Source of the DNA: JBGRQA01 sp041725895
GTDB taxonomy: Bacteria; Bacteroidota; Bacteroidia; Bacteroidales; Marinifilaceae
DNA: 64,000 nt
Assembly (NCBI GenBank): GCA_041725895.1
Contig: JBGRQA010000002.1
Location: forward strand, 186,001-250,000
Direction of reading: 5' to 3'
Below, in pieces: positions 46,311 through 55,923 of this stretch. Numbering within the stretch: position 1 is the stretch's first letter; each line of letters begins with the position of its first letter. The notes under the pieces were generated by a model. It saw only the letters and a program-made list of their open reading frames with translations, did no database searches and had not been told where the DNA came from. Position numbers and translations under genes: made by a program.

Positions 46311-49300
46311 CTATTCTGCTATCGGCATTCCGGAAACCCATGGGGAGCCTGCTTTCAACATGGCTTTTTCAAAGTCAGGAATCGTTTTTGTACGAATAAC
46401 CTTAATTTGTTGTTGTGCGATTTTCAATTCCTCTTTTACAATAGTTAAGTTTTGAAGATGAGTTGTTGTGGGGCCATAAGTAGATTGTTGAGTTCCAATA
46501 AGAACAAGCATGAGGCGTTCCTTTAAAGTAGGAACTGATTTCTCTCCAATTTCTTTTTTGGCAATGGGGCCATTGATTTTTGTATCCAGCTTTAGAAGCA
46601 TCTCTCTTAGAGAATGTAATTGAAGATCTAACTCTCCCGGTTTGGAAGTAGTGTTGGAAATTGCTTTTTTGAGTGCTTTTATCTTCATTAGCATGTTCTG
46701 AATAGATAGATTTAGTGCTGATAATTGCCCATGGGCTTTGTCGATTTCTTGCCAGAAATCAACTGTTTTTTCCATGGAATTTCCAGCTAAGGTTCCCCGA
46801 TGCATTTTTTCTACTCTAAATTCGATTGGATCCGATAGATTAGAAACGATACCATCTATTTGTTTCGATAGTGTAACGAAGTAGGTTCCAGGTGCTGCCA
46901 TTCTTCCCTTTGGAGTTTCCATTGCATATTCGTTGGGATCGCTTGGGGTAAGCCGGATTGCATTGGGAGCGGGATAGTGTAAATCCCAGGCTACTCGGTG
47001 GAAGCCTTTTTTCGTAGGACCTTCGATACGGCGGATTACTTTTCCCTCCTGATCAGTTACAGTGAGCCATATCTTTGGTTTATCCTGATGATGTTCTATT
47101 TCTATTTCATTCCAGCTGGGAACACTTAACGCTTTCTTTTCTTTTAAGAGTTTTTTTTCAAGTTTTTGACGTTTTTCTTTTTTTGTCATGTATTCCTGTG
47201 CTAAGTAATAGGTGAAAATGGCACCAAAAGGAGGATTGGGAGCAATGTAATGAGATGCTCCTTGATAGCCTTTTCCTGTCATTCCCAATATCGGACGCGG
47301 TATGTACCACCATGCTTTTCGGGGTGCAAAAAGGGTGGCCTCTTTTTCGAGTTGTTTTTCGGATACCAGGCGTAGGACAGAGTAATCGTCCAAAACGAAA
47401 AAACCTCTACCGAATGAAGCGCCTATCAGATCATTTTCGCGTCGTTGAATGGTTAGATCTCTAAAAGGGATAGTAGGAATATTTCCTTTGAACTTAACCC
47501 ATTTTTTGCCACCGTTTATTGAAAAATAAATGCCGAATTCTGTGCCAGCAAATAAAAGTTTTGGGTTTATATGATCTTGAATTATTCTCCATACAAGAGT
47601 ACGATTTGGTAGATTGCCAGCTATTGGAATCCAGGTTCGTCCCCGATCAGAACTTTTTAGCAGGTAGGGAGAGAAATCTCCGAACTTGTGATTGTCGAGG
47701 GCTACATAAACCGTATTGGCTTCAAACAAATCCGCTTTGATGTCATTTACGAAAGCTGTTGGGGGTACATGGGGCAGTGATCCGATTTCTATCTTTCGCC
47801 AGTTTTTACCACCATCCTCAGTAACTTGAAGTATGCCATCATCGGTTCCTGCGTAGATCAGGTTTTCTTGTACGGGTGATTCGGCCAGTGAGGTGATGGT
47901 GTTGTAATTGGACATAGCGTCAAAATCCCAGGCATTGTCCCAGCTTTGAGTATTCCCCATAATGGGAAGACTTATTCGATTTTCATTTCGGGTAAGATCC
48001 TTGGAAATGGGCTCCCAACTGTCTCCGCGATCTTCTGATCGCCACACCCTTTGAGAAGCAAAATAGAGACGGGTAGGGGAATGTGGACTCACTAAAATGG
48101 GAGCATCCCAGTTGTATCTTTCATAAGGTTCATCTTTTCTAGGTTGTGGCTGGATGTGGATGATCTCTCCCGTAGCCCGATCAATTCGGACTAGGTTGCC
48201 TTCCTGCCATTCGCAATATAGGATGGCAGGGTTGCCTGGTTCTGTGGCCGGTTGATGGCCATCGGCGAAGAGGGTGATGTACCAGTCGGCATTACGAATG
48301 CCATGAACATTATCGGTACGGGAAGGGCCCCCTTGTGTGTTGTTGTCCTGGGTGCCTCCATAGATGTTGTAGAATGGTTTGGTATCGTCTACAGCAAGCT
48401 TATAGAACTGAGTGATGGGGAGGTTGTCTATGAAACGCCAATTTTTTGCACCGTCGAAACTTTCGTATAAACCCCCGTCAGTTCCAACTAACAAATAGTT
48501 GGAATCTTCGCTCCGAAAGGCTATGGCGTGATTGTCGGAGTGTTTGTTCTTTTCCTGCATGATGTGGAATGTTTTGCCCCCGTCATTTGAAATTTGCATT
48601 CGGTAATCCATTAGATAAAGCTGATCGAAACGATGGGGAGAAGGATACAACTCCTGGTAATAATGTGGCCCTGTTGCACTGGATACAGCATCGGAGCGCT
48701 TTTCCCAGGAAGCTCCCCGATCTTCACTACGAAATACTCCACCTTTTCGGCGATCCAATTCGATTGCGGCATATACTACATCCGGTTGCTGGGGAGAAAT
48801 GGCCAGACCAATTTTTCCCATATTGGAGGAGGGAAGCCCTTTTTCAAGCTTTTGCCAATTTTCTCCCCCATCCTCAGTGCGGTAGATTGCTGTTCCGGGG
48901 CCGCCACCTAAATAGGCTGCTACATTTCGATGCCGTTGCCAGGTGGCTGCATATAGACGATCTGGAGTTCGTGGATCAATCACAATATCGGTAGCACCTA
49001 CCCATTCGTTGTCGCCCAATACCTTTTTCCAGGTTTTACCACCATCAGTAGTTTTATAAAGACCTCGGTCTCCTCCTTTATTCCATAAAGGGCCTTGGGC
49101 TGCTACCCATATAATGTTTGAATTGGAGGGATGAATGATGATTTTGGAAATATGCTGGGATTCTTTTAACCCCATGTTTTTCCAGGTTTTACCTCCGTCC
49201 TCACTTTTGTATATTCCGTCTCCATAGCCTACATGACGCCCTCCCACATTCTCACCTGTTCCCACCCAAATAATATGGGGGTTGTTTGCATTAATGGTGA

Positions 49301-49607
49301 TGCAACCGGTAGAGTAGGAGGTTTGCTTATCGAAGATGGGAGACCAGGTAGTACCTGCATTTGTTGTTTTCCATACGCCCCCTGAGCCAACTGCTACGTA
49401 CCAAATGTTGTTATTATGGGGGTGGATGGCAATATCAGCTATCCGACCTGACATAAAAGCAGGACCGATGTTTCTGAATTTTAGGCCTTGAAAAGTTGTA
49501 TCGTTAAGTAGAGAGGAGGATGCAGATTCCTGTGCTGTAAGCAGAAGAGGACTGAGGAGTATCAAAATGATTACTGTTAAACGTCTGATAGATGAAAAAT
49601 TGTTCAT
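46311..49607 (-). CDS. Large exported BNR/sortilin-like beta-propeller protein
   Basis: A 1098-residue protein with signal peptide (VIILILLSPLLLTAQ). Residues about 35-760 are repeated BNR/Asp-box motifs (SEDGGKTWKNMG, TTDGGKTWKKVL, TEDGGENWQKLE, SEDRGASWEKR, SNDGGKTFHIM, SEDRGDSWEPI, TEDGGKNWRKIE, SSDRGRTWIPI, SINGGKKWVKF), enough for two propellers of the VPS10/sortilin and xyloglucanase-like type. The rest holds a beta-sandwich (IRRIEGPTKKGFHRVAWDLHYP) and a helical C-terminal region of about 130 residues. Frequently annotated as glycosyl hydrolase or sortilin; catalytic residues cannot be confirmed. Confidence 0.85.
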   Translation of the reverse strand: MNNFSSIRRLTVIILILLSPLLLTAQESASSSLLNDTTFQGLKFRNIGPAFMSGRIADIAIHPHNNNIWYVAVGSGGVWKTTNAGTTWSPIFDKQTSYSTGCITINANNPHIIWVGTGENVGGRHVGYGDGIYKSEDGGKTWKNMGLKESQHISKIIIHPSNSNIIWVAAQGPLWNKGGDRGLYKTTDGGKTWKKVLGDNEWVGATDIVIDPRTPDRLYAATWQRHRNVAAYLGGGPGTAIYRTEDGGENWQKLEKGLPSSNMGKIGLAISPQQPDVVYAAIELDRRKGGVFRSEDRGASWEKRSDAVSSATGPHYYQELYPSPHRFDQLYLMDYRMQISNDGGKTFHIMQEKNKHSDNHAIAFRSEDSNYLLVGTDGGLYESFDGAKNWRFIDNLPITQFYKLAVDDTKPFYNIYGGTQDNNTQGGPSRTDNVHGIRNADWYITLFADGHQPATEPGNPAILYCEWQEGNLVRIDRATGEIIHIQPQPRKDEPYERYNWDAPILVSPHSPTRLYFASQRVWRSEDRGDSWEPISKDLTRNENRISLPIMGNTQSWDNAWDFDAMSNYNTITSLAESPVQENLIYAGTDDGILQVTEDGGKNWRKIEIGSLPHVPPTAFVNDIKADLFEANTVYVALDNHKFGDFSPYLLKSSDRGRTWIPIAGNLPNRTLVWRIIQDHINPKLLFAGTEFGIYFSINGGKKWVKFKGNIPTIPFRDLTIQRRENDLIGASFGRGFFVLDDYSVLRLVSEKQLEKEATLFAPRKAWWYIPRPILGMTGKGYQGASHYIAPNPPFGAIFTYYLAQEYMTKKEKRQKLEKKLLKEKKALSVPSWNEIEIEHHQDKPKIWLTVTDQEGKVIRRIEGPTKKGFHRVAWDLHYPAPNAIRLTPSDPNEYAMETPKGRMAAPGTYFVTLSKQIDGIVSNLSDPIEFRVEKMHRGTLAGNSMEKTVDFWQEIDKAHGQLSALNLSIQNMLMKIKALKKAISNTTSKPGELDLQLHSLREMLLKLDTKINGPIAKKEIGEKSVPTLKERLMLVLIGTQQSTYGPTTTHLQNLTIVKEELKIAQQQIKVIRTKTIPDFEKAMLKAGSPWVSGMPIAE

Positions 49608-49793
49608 TTTTGTAGATTTAGAGTTGATTGTAAATTACTTAAGTTAAATAATTTGAAGGAGAAAAACGTTGTTTTTTTAGGAAAATAGTTTTATGGATCG
49701 TTTCAGAGCTATCGATTGATAGAAGAATGGTTATTGATGCTGTTTTGATAATGACAAATAGGAATATGATTTTCACTATATGATCTGAAATCT

Positions 49794-49817
49794 ATTTCGG
49801 ATATATTTGTCCGAAAT
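49794..49817. promoter_or_regulatory. Inverted repeat in divergent spacer
   Basis: ATTTCGGA-tatatttg-TCCGAAAT, a perfect 8-bp inverted repeat in the 345-base spacer between the BNR gene (minus) and the first FtsX-like permease (plus). The loop is tatatttg, itself a TAnnTTTG match, so a regulator bound here would cover a -7 element for the plus-strand gene; no TTTG at the right distance was found. Confidence 0.4.
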
Positions 49818-49952
49818 CGTGCAAATTTGTATCTTAATCGAACACTTCTCTTTATCTTGTAATTTCATAAAGTCTGGTTTGTCAGTGTTTTAGGAGTGCT
49901 GGTACAGAGATTGTGATCAATTGTGGCAAGTAATCTCTTAATTCTCAATCTT

Positions 49953-52376
49953 ATGGTGGGAAATTTCTTCAAAGTCGCCCTAAGGAATATGAAAAAATAC
50001 AAGGGGTATTCGCTGATTAATGTGGCAGGCCTGGCTGTAGGAATGGCTTGCGTGATCTTGATCTTCCTGTTTGTTCGCGACGAATTGAGCTACGATAAGT
50101 TTTATCCCAATTCAAAGTCCATCTACCGTTTGGGACTCAAAGGGAAAATGGGAGGGCAAAGTTTTATTGAATCCTATATGGCACCTCCTGTAGCACCTGC
50201 GATGGTGACCGATTTCCCTGAAGTTTTGAAAGCTACCCGGCTAATCATGGGAAAAGACATTTTAATCACTTTTGATCAATTGGAGTTTGTTGAGGATCGG
50301 GTGATGTATGCAGATTCCAATTTCTTTGAGGTGTTAAGTCTGCCTTTTGTTTATGGAGATCCCCAAACAGCATTGAGGGGAGCCAATAACCTGGTGATTA
50401 CTCAGAGTATGGCCCAAAAGTATTTTGGCGGGGAGAATCCAATGGGGCTAACCGTTCAAAAGAATAGGGAAGAGGTGTATACTATTACCGGAGTAGTGCA
50501 GGATGTTCCTGCTAATGCTCATTTCCATTACGATTTTGTTTTTCCTTTGAAATTGGAAAAGGAATACGCGGATAGTTGGTTGAATCAATTCCTGAGGGTG
50601 TATGTGGTGCTGGAGGATGGGGCCGATCCGGGCTTGTTGGAGAGTAAATTTCTTGACTTTTTGGTTCGTCATATGGGGCCCGAGCTGGACAAAGTATTGG
50701 GTATTGATCTGGATGAATGGGAGGCTACAGGAAATGAGTTCAATTTGTTTCTGGAACCCCTGGAAACAATATTCCTGCATTCACAACACAACAGTCAGAT
50801 AGAACCCGTTAGTGATATCAAATACGTTTACATTTTCTCTTCTGTTGCTTTTATTATCCTGATGTTGGCATGTGTGAATTTTTTGAATCTCACTACTGCT
50901 CGTTCCCTAACGCGTGTGCGCGAGGTAGGGGTACGTAAGGTGTTTGGAAGCAGTCGCAGAGGGCTAATTGTTCAGTTTTTGGCCGAAACATTCCTGATTT
51001 CTCTCTTTTCAATGATTCTGGCTTTCCTTTTCGTGGAATTGGCTTTACCCTATTTTAATCAAATTGCGCGAAAAAGCCTCATTTTCTCAGTTTTGTTTGA
51101 TCCTGTTTCCATGCTCTTTTTGGGTGGACTGCATATTTTTATTGTGATTTTTTCCGGAGGTTACACTGCATTTTCTTTGTCAGGATTTAGTGTTAGCAGC
51201 ATTTTACGGGGAGATATTCGATCAGGCCCCAGGGGAAAGAAAGTTCGTTCGGGATTGGTGGTGCTGCAGTTTACTGTTGCACTTGGGATACTTATTTCTG
51301 CTTTTGTGATACGGGAACAGGTGAATTATATGCAGACCAAAAAGCTGGGCTTCGACAAGGAAAGAATTTTAATTGTTGATCGGGCTTATGCTTTGAAGGA
51401 GGAACAAAAGAATAGTATTCGGCAGGAGTTGAAGCGTTTTCCTGGGATTGAAAATGTTTCCTTCAATAGTATGGTGCCCGGGCGGGGTAGCAGTGGTATT
51501 TCTATGTATCGTGAGGGCGCTAGTAACGAGGATTTGATTCATTTTAAAACAATGTATATTGATGAGGAGTTTCTGAATGTGTTGAGTGTAAAGGTCAAGG
51601 ACGGAAGGATGTTTCATCTGGATCGATTGTCCGACACGGCTGCATTGGTGGTGAATGAATCGGCTGCCCGCTTGATTGGATATCCTAAACCAGTAGGGCG
51701 TAGTTTGTATGCTCCTTGGTCCGAAAAGGACGAAAAACGTTTCCCTATGGAGATTCTAGGCGTGATCGAGGATTTTCATTACGAATCCATGCGTGAGGAG
51801 ATTGCACCCTTGCTCTTCTTTTTTAAACCGGGTTTCCGTCATCGCTATATGATGGTAAAACTGGTCCCCGGAAAGGTTAAGGAAGGGGTTCAACTCGTAA
51901 AGCAGCAATGGTACAGGTTGAGTGAAGAACAGCCCTTTCAGTATTTCTTTTTGGATGAAGATTTCAATAATCTTTTTAAGGCGGAAGTTCGAATTGGGAA
52001 TATCTTGAGTGTTTTTACTTTTCTCTCCTTTTTGATCGCCTTTCTGGGCTTGTTGGGTTTGGTCTCTTTCGAGATGCAGCAGAGAGTGAAGGAAATAGGA
52101 ATCCGAAAGGTGTTGGGAAGTTCAGAACGGGAGTTGGTTATTCTTTTGAGTCGGGAGCTTTGTACTTCTGTTTTAATAGCCAACCTGATTGCCTGGCCGC
52201 TGACCTATTTTGTGATGCAACGGTGGCTCTCTAACTTTGTTTATCGGATCGATTTTCCCTGGCACTATTTCCTTGTAGGTTTGGTTGTTTCATTGGTTCT
52301 GGCCCTCTTAACGGTCAGTAGTCATTCCATCCGTGCTGCCCGGGCCAATCCAGTGGATTCACTGAGGTATGAATAG
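49953..52376 (+). CDS. FtsX/MacB-like permease, copy 1
   Basis: A protein of about 807 residues if started at the ATG at 49953 (MVGNFFKVALRNMKKYKG); a GTG ten codons earlier is possible but the paralogue starts at the matching position. Two FtsX modules: N-terminal TM, periplasmic MacB-type domain, three TMs with GVRKVFGSSRRGLIVQFLAETFL, a fourth linker TM, second periplasmic domain, and three final TMs with GIRKVLGSSERELVILLSREL. No ATPase gene is adjacent, so it must use an ATPase from elsewhere. Paralogue of the next gene. Confidence 0.9.
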   Translation: MVGNFFKVALRNMKKYKGYSLINVAGLAVGMACVILIFLFVRDELSYDKFYPNSKSIYRLGLKGKMGGQSFIESYMAPPVAPAMVTDFPEVLKATRLIMGKDILITFDQLEFVEDRVMYADSNFFEVLSLPFVYGDPQTALRGANNLVITQSMAQKYFGGENPMGLTVQKNREEVYTITGVVQDVPANAHFHYDFVFPLKLEKEYADSWLNQFLRVYVVLEDGADPGLLESKFLDFLVRHMGPELDKVLGIDLDEWEATGNEFNLFLEPLETIFLHSQHNSQIEPVSDIKYVYIFSSVAFIILMLACVNFLNLTTARSLTRVREVGVRKVFGSSRRGLIVQFLAETFLISLFSMILAFLFVELALPYFNQIARKSLIFSVLFDPVSMLFLGGLHIFIVIFSGGYTAFSLSGFSVSSILRGDIRSGPRGKKVRSGLVVLQFTVALGILISAFVIREQVNYMQTKKLGFDKERILIVDRAYALKEEQKNSIRQELKRFPGIENVSFNSMVPGRGSSGISMYREGASNEDLIHFKTMYIDEEFLNVLSVKVKDGRMFHLDRLSDTAALVVNESAARLIGYPKPVGRSLYAPWSEKDEKRFPMEILGVIEDFHYESMREEIAPLLFFFKPGFRHRYMMVKLVPGKVKEGVQLVKQQWYRLSEEQPFQYFFLDEDFNNLFKAEVRIGNILSVFTFLSFLIAFLGLLGLVSFEMQQRVKEIGIRKVLGSSERELVILLSRELCTSVLIANLIAWPLTYFVMQRWLSNFVYRIDFPWHYFLVGLVVSLVLALLTVSSHSIRAARANPVDSLRYE

Positions 52377-52635
52377 GACTGTTGGAAAGTTGTTGGGGTT
52401 GAAATCAGTTGTTTGTGGTTCGGGAGATCAATTCTATGCAGAACCTGGTATTCTGTTTTTATCATTGCTTGTGTTCCCTGCTTTGGTGTACGATATAGAA
52501 CAGTTGTGTAACTGTAGCGGACATTTGTGTTTTGTTATGTTGACCTTGTAAGCTACTGTTATTCAAAGACAAGAAAGGTGTGGTACGACTATTGATTAAC
52601 AAAAAAATAGTTCAACTCACCTAATTCCTAATGAT

Positions 52636-55059
52636 ATGATACTGAATTTTTTCAAGGTTGCTTTTCGGAATATGATGAAATACAAGAGCTATTCATTCAT
52701 TAATGTGATTGGATTGTCCATTGGAATGGCTTGTGTTATCCTCATATTCTTGTTTGTACGAAACGAGCAAAGCTACGATACCTTTTATCCCAATTCCCAG
52801 TCTGTATACCGTTTGGCGAACAAGGCAAAAATGGGAGAGCAGGTATACAATTCAACTCTTATGTGTGCGCCGATAGGCCCGGCAATGGTTGCTGATTTTC
52901 CCCAGGTGGTAAATGCTGTACGTTTTTATATAGAGGAGGATTATCTCGTCGGAAGGGGAGAAAGACAGTTCGTGGAAGACCGTGTGATTCTTGCGGACTC
53001 CTCTTTTTTTAAAGTATTTCCGGTGTCTTTCTTGAATGGAAATGCCGAAACAGCCTTAAACGGAACCCGAAGCCTGGTGCTAAGTAGTACAATGGCACAA
53101 AAATATTTCGGGGAGGAAGATCCGGTTGGGAAAATGTTAAAACTCAATGGAGATGAAGAATATACAGTAACTGGGGTGTTCGAGGATTTACCCGATAATA
53201 CCCATTTCCATTTCAATTTTGTCATTCCCCTCTTGGTGGATGCAAATCACGAGAACCATTGGTTTACACAGTATTTGTATACCTATTTGCTGTTGGAGGA
53301 GGGTGTTGATTACAAGGACGTGGAAGCAATGTTTCAGGATTTTATTGTTCGGCATGTTGGTCCCAGGGTTAAGGAGCTTTTAGGGATTGACCTGGATGCA
53401 TGGGAGGAAAGTGGGAATGAATATGCTTTCTATTTAGAGCCTGAGGAATGGATCTATTTGCATTCGAAGGCTGATTATCAGATTGAAGCGGTAAGCAGTG
53501 TACGAACCATTCAAATAATTTCCATAATAGCTTTCTTTATTCTGCTGTTGGCCTGTGTTAATTTTTTGAACCTGACAACGGCCCGTTCCTATACCCGTGC
53601 CCGGGAAGTTGGAGTTCGAAAAGTATTTGGAAGTTCCCGGGTTGCTTTAATTGCACAGTTTCTTTCCGAAACCTTTCTGATGACAATGTTTGCATTAGCT
53701 TTAGCATTGTTGGAGGTGGAGCTTTTTCTGCCTCTGTTCAACCAGGTATCTCAAAAGAGTCTTAGTTTTGGTCTGTTGCTCAATGTTGAGGCACTTCTGT
53801 TTATAATTGGGGTAAGTCTTTTTGTGGTTTTCTTCGCCGGAAGTTATACTGCTCTTTCCTTATCCGGTTTTAGACTAAGTAGCGTACTCAAAGGGGAGGT
53901 GCGTACCGGAAGAAGAGGGAAACGTATTCGTTCTGCCCTGGTGATCTTTCAGTTTGCTGTTGCGATGGTGATTCTTGTCTCAGCTTTGGTGATTCAGACC
54001 CAGGTGAAGTATATGCAGGGTAAAAAACTGGGATTCGAAAAGGAACAGGTATTGGTTGTGGATCGGGCTCACGTGTTGCAGGAGGAGCAGAAGAGGTCCA
54101 TTCGGCAGGAATTTAAGCGCTCGCCCGAAATAAAGAATGTGGCCTTTACCAGTCATATCCCGGGTAGGGGCGCCAATGGATGGTCTATGTATCCGGAGGG
54201 AGCCAGTAACGAAGAGATGGTTCATTTTCGCACAATGTATGTAGATCAGGAGTTTCTGGATGTATTGGGCGTGAAACTTAAGGAGGGACGAAGTTTTTCC
54301 AGTGACCGGTTAACGGATACAGCGACAGTAGTTGCAAACCAGGAAGCGATTCGGGCTATGGGATACGATCATCCGGTGGGACGCCAGGTTTTTGCTCCGG
54401 GAATGTCCAATGATGATACCAAAACTCCGTTGGAGATTATTGGAGTGATGCAGGATTTCCATTTTGAGTCGATGCGGCAAGAAATTGCTCCTCTACTGTT
54501 GCTTTATGCTCCCAATATGACCAATCGGTACATGATGATAAAGTTAGCTCCGGGCGAAATAGAGAATGGATTGAACAGGGTTCGACAGAAGTGGGAACTT
54601 CTGACCCATGGGCAACCGTTCGAGTATTTTTTCCTTGATAATGATTTCAATAATCTGTTCAAATCAGAAATGAGGGTAAGTCGTATTCTTTCCATTTTTA
54701 CCCTGCTCTGCTTTTTGATTGCCTGTTTGGGATTGCTGGGGTTGGTATCTTTTGAAATGCAGCAGAGGGTGAAGGAGATCGGAATTCGAAAAGTTTTGGG
54801 TTGTTCCGAATTGAATCTGATTGCCATTTTGAGTCGTGATATGGTTGGAAGTGTTTTGGCCGCCAATGTTATTGCCTGGCCGGTTACCTATTTTGTTATG
54901 CAGAAATGGCTGACGGATTTTGCCTATCGAATTGGTTTTCCATGGTACTATTTTGCTATTGGCCTGGTGCTTTCCATTCTGTTAGCTGTAGCCATTGTTA
55001 GTTCTCATTCAATGAAAGTAGTTCGGGACAATCCTGTTGATTCCCTGAAATATGAATAG
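52636..55059 (+). CDS. FtsX/MacB-like permease, copy 2
   Basis: An 807-residue paralogue of the gene at 49953-52376 with the same domain plan and matching strings (NFFKVAFRNMMKYKSYSFINV, GVRKVFGSSRVALIAQFLSETFL, GIRKVLGCSELNLIAILSRD). The two differ throughout, so the duplication is old. They are separated by 259 bases without a gene. Macrolide/peptide efflux or lipoprotein/envelope stress roles are known for the family; substrate unknown here. Ends in the palindrome-terminator at 55134. Confidence 0.9.
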   Translation: MILNFFKVAFRNMMKYKSYSFINVIGLSIGMACVILIFLFVRNEQSYDTFYPNSQSVYRLANKAKMGEQVYNSTLMCAPIGPAMVADFPQVVNAVRFYIEEDYLVGRGERQFVEDRVILADSSFFKVFPVSFLNGNAETALNGTRSLVLSSTMAQKYFGEEDPVGKMLKLNGDEEYTVTGVFEDLPDNTHFHFNFVIPLLVDANHENHWFTQYLYTYLLLEEGVDYKDVEAMFQDFIVRHVGPRVKELLGIDLDAWEESGNEYAFYLEPEEWIYLHSKADYQIEAVSSVRTIQIISIIAFFILLLACVNFLNLTTARSYTRAREVGVRKVFGSSRVALIAQFLSETFLMTMFALALALLEVELFLPLFNQVSQKSLSFGLLLNVEALLFIIGVSLFVVFFAGSYTALSLSGFRLSSVLKGEVRTGRRGKRIRSALVIFQFAVAMVILVSALVIQTQVKYMQGKKLGFEKEQVLVVDRAHVLQEEQKRSIRQEFKRSPEIKNVAFTSHIPGRGANGWSMYPEGASNEEMVHFRTMYVDQEFLDVLGVKLKEGRSFSSDRLTDTATVVANQEAIRAMGYDHPVGRQVFAPGMSNDDTKTPLEIIGVMQDFHFESMRQEIAPLLLLYAPNMTNRYMMIKLAPGEIENGLNRVRQKWELLTHGQPFEYFFLDNDFNNLFKSEMRVSRILSIFTLLCFLIACLGLLGLVSFEMQQRVKEIGIRKVLGCSELNLIAILSRDMVGSVLAANVIAWPVTYFVMQKWLTDFAYRIGFPWYYFAIGLVLSILLAVAIVSSHSMKVVRDNPVDSLKYE

Positions 55060-55133
55060 AGGAGGAGCGATCCCCCCTGTAATGGGGATAGAGGTCAGAA
55101 AAATACCTGAAAGAGGGATCTGAAAGCAGGGAG

Positions 55134-55176
55134 AAAAGGTCAAAATTTAACCAAGTGGTTAAATTTTGACCTTTTT
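55134..55176. terminator. Terminator that embeds a TetR-operator-like core
   Basis: Perfect stem of 20 bp with only two central bases (ag): left arm ends in AAATTTAACCA (55153), right arm begins TGGTTAAATTT (55156), then T-run. It ends the permease gene. The centre TTTAACCA-ag-TGGTTAAA (55146-55163) is the same palindrome that occurs twice in front of the TetR gene, so this site can also be an operator. Confidence 0.85.
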
Positions 55177-55178
55177 TA

Positions 55179-55209
55179 TTTGCAGCCTGATAAAATATTC
55201 GTAAGTTTG
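55179..55209 (+). promoter_or_regulatory. Promoter of the TetR-efflux operon
   Basis: Perfect Bacteroidota promoter: TTTG 55179-55182, 19 bases, TAAGTTTG 55202-55209. Transcription should start around 55216, inside operator 2. Confidence 0.85.
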
Positions 55210-55211
55210 AA

Positions 55212-55271
55212 TTAACCACATGGTTGTGTCATGTGGTTTGTTTATGGAGTGAGTTTAACCAAATGGTTAAA
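55212..55271. promoter_or_regulatory. Two TetR-type operators
   Basis: Operator 2: TTAACCA-ca-TGGTT at 55212-55225, covering the expected start of transcription. Operator 3: TTTAACCA-aa-TGGTTAAA at 55254-55271, 15 bases before the tetR start codon. With the palindrome in the terminator (centre 55154.5) the centres are spaced 65 and 43 bases. Autorepression by the TetR protein is the likely meaning. Confidence 0.75.
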
Positions 55272-55285
55272 AAGAAGAATTACAC

Positions 55286-55921
55286 ATGGTGAAAAAATCA
55301 TTGGAAACACAGGAAAAGATATTGGAGGCTGCGCGAAATGTTTTTACCCGGAAAGGAATGTCGGGGGCACGAATGCAGGAAATTGCAGATGAAGCCGGGA
55401 TTAACAAGGCCTTGTTGCATTACTACTACCGGAGTAAGGCCAAACTTTTCGATCAGATATTTGAAGAGGCAAGAGGAAAGCTTTTTTTCCCTTTGGTTCA
55501 GACTTTAAACGCAGAAATGGACCTGTTTGAGAAAATTGAAACAATCTGTTTCCAATATTACCATTTTCTGAAGGAATATCCTTATCTGCCCAATTTTGTG
55601 ATTGGAGAAGTGTATCGCACTCCCGAAATTGTTACCCAGCAAATGGAATTGGCGGGATTTAGTTTGGAGCAATTTCGTGTTCAGGTGGAGCAGGAGATTG
55701 CGGCGGGGAGAATCCGTCCCATTGATCCCCGTGAGTTGGTGATGAATTTGATTGCACTAAATGTATTTCCGGTGATGGTTCGTCCCATTGCGGAAAACAT
55801 GATTTACAGGGACGCGAATTATGATGAGGTACTGGAGCAAAGGGTGAAAATGGCCGCTCGTTTTGTAATCAATTCAATTGCCCTTCCCCAGGATTGTAAA
55901 GAAGAGAATCGAAATCAATAA
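55286..55921 (+). CDS. TetR/AcrR-family repressor
   Basis: A 211-residue regulator. The N-terminal helix-turn-helix reads TQEKILEAARNVFTRKGMSGARMQEIADEAGINKALLHYYYRSKAKLFDQIF, followed by a ligand-binding helical domain of the CecR/YbiH-like kind (PIDPRELVMNLIALNVFP). First gene of the efflux operon; TolC follows after 2 bases. It most likely represses the operon through the TTAACCAnnTGGTTAA sites. Confidence 0.95.
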   Translation: MVKKSLETQEKILEAARNVFTRKGMSGARMQEIADEAGINKALLHYYYRSKAKLFDQIFEEARGKLFFPLVQTLNAEMDLFEKIETICFQYYHFLKEYPYLPNFVIGEVYRTPEIVTQQMELAGFSLEQFRVQVEQEIAAGRIRPIDPRELVMNLIALNVFPVMVRPIAENMIYRDANYDEVLEQRVKMAARFVINSIALPQDCKEENRNQ

Positions 55922-55923
55922 CA

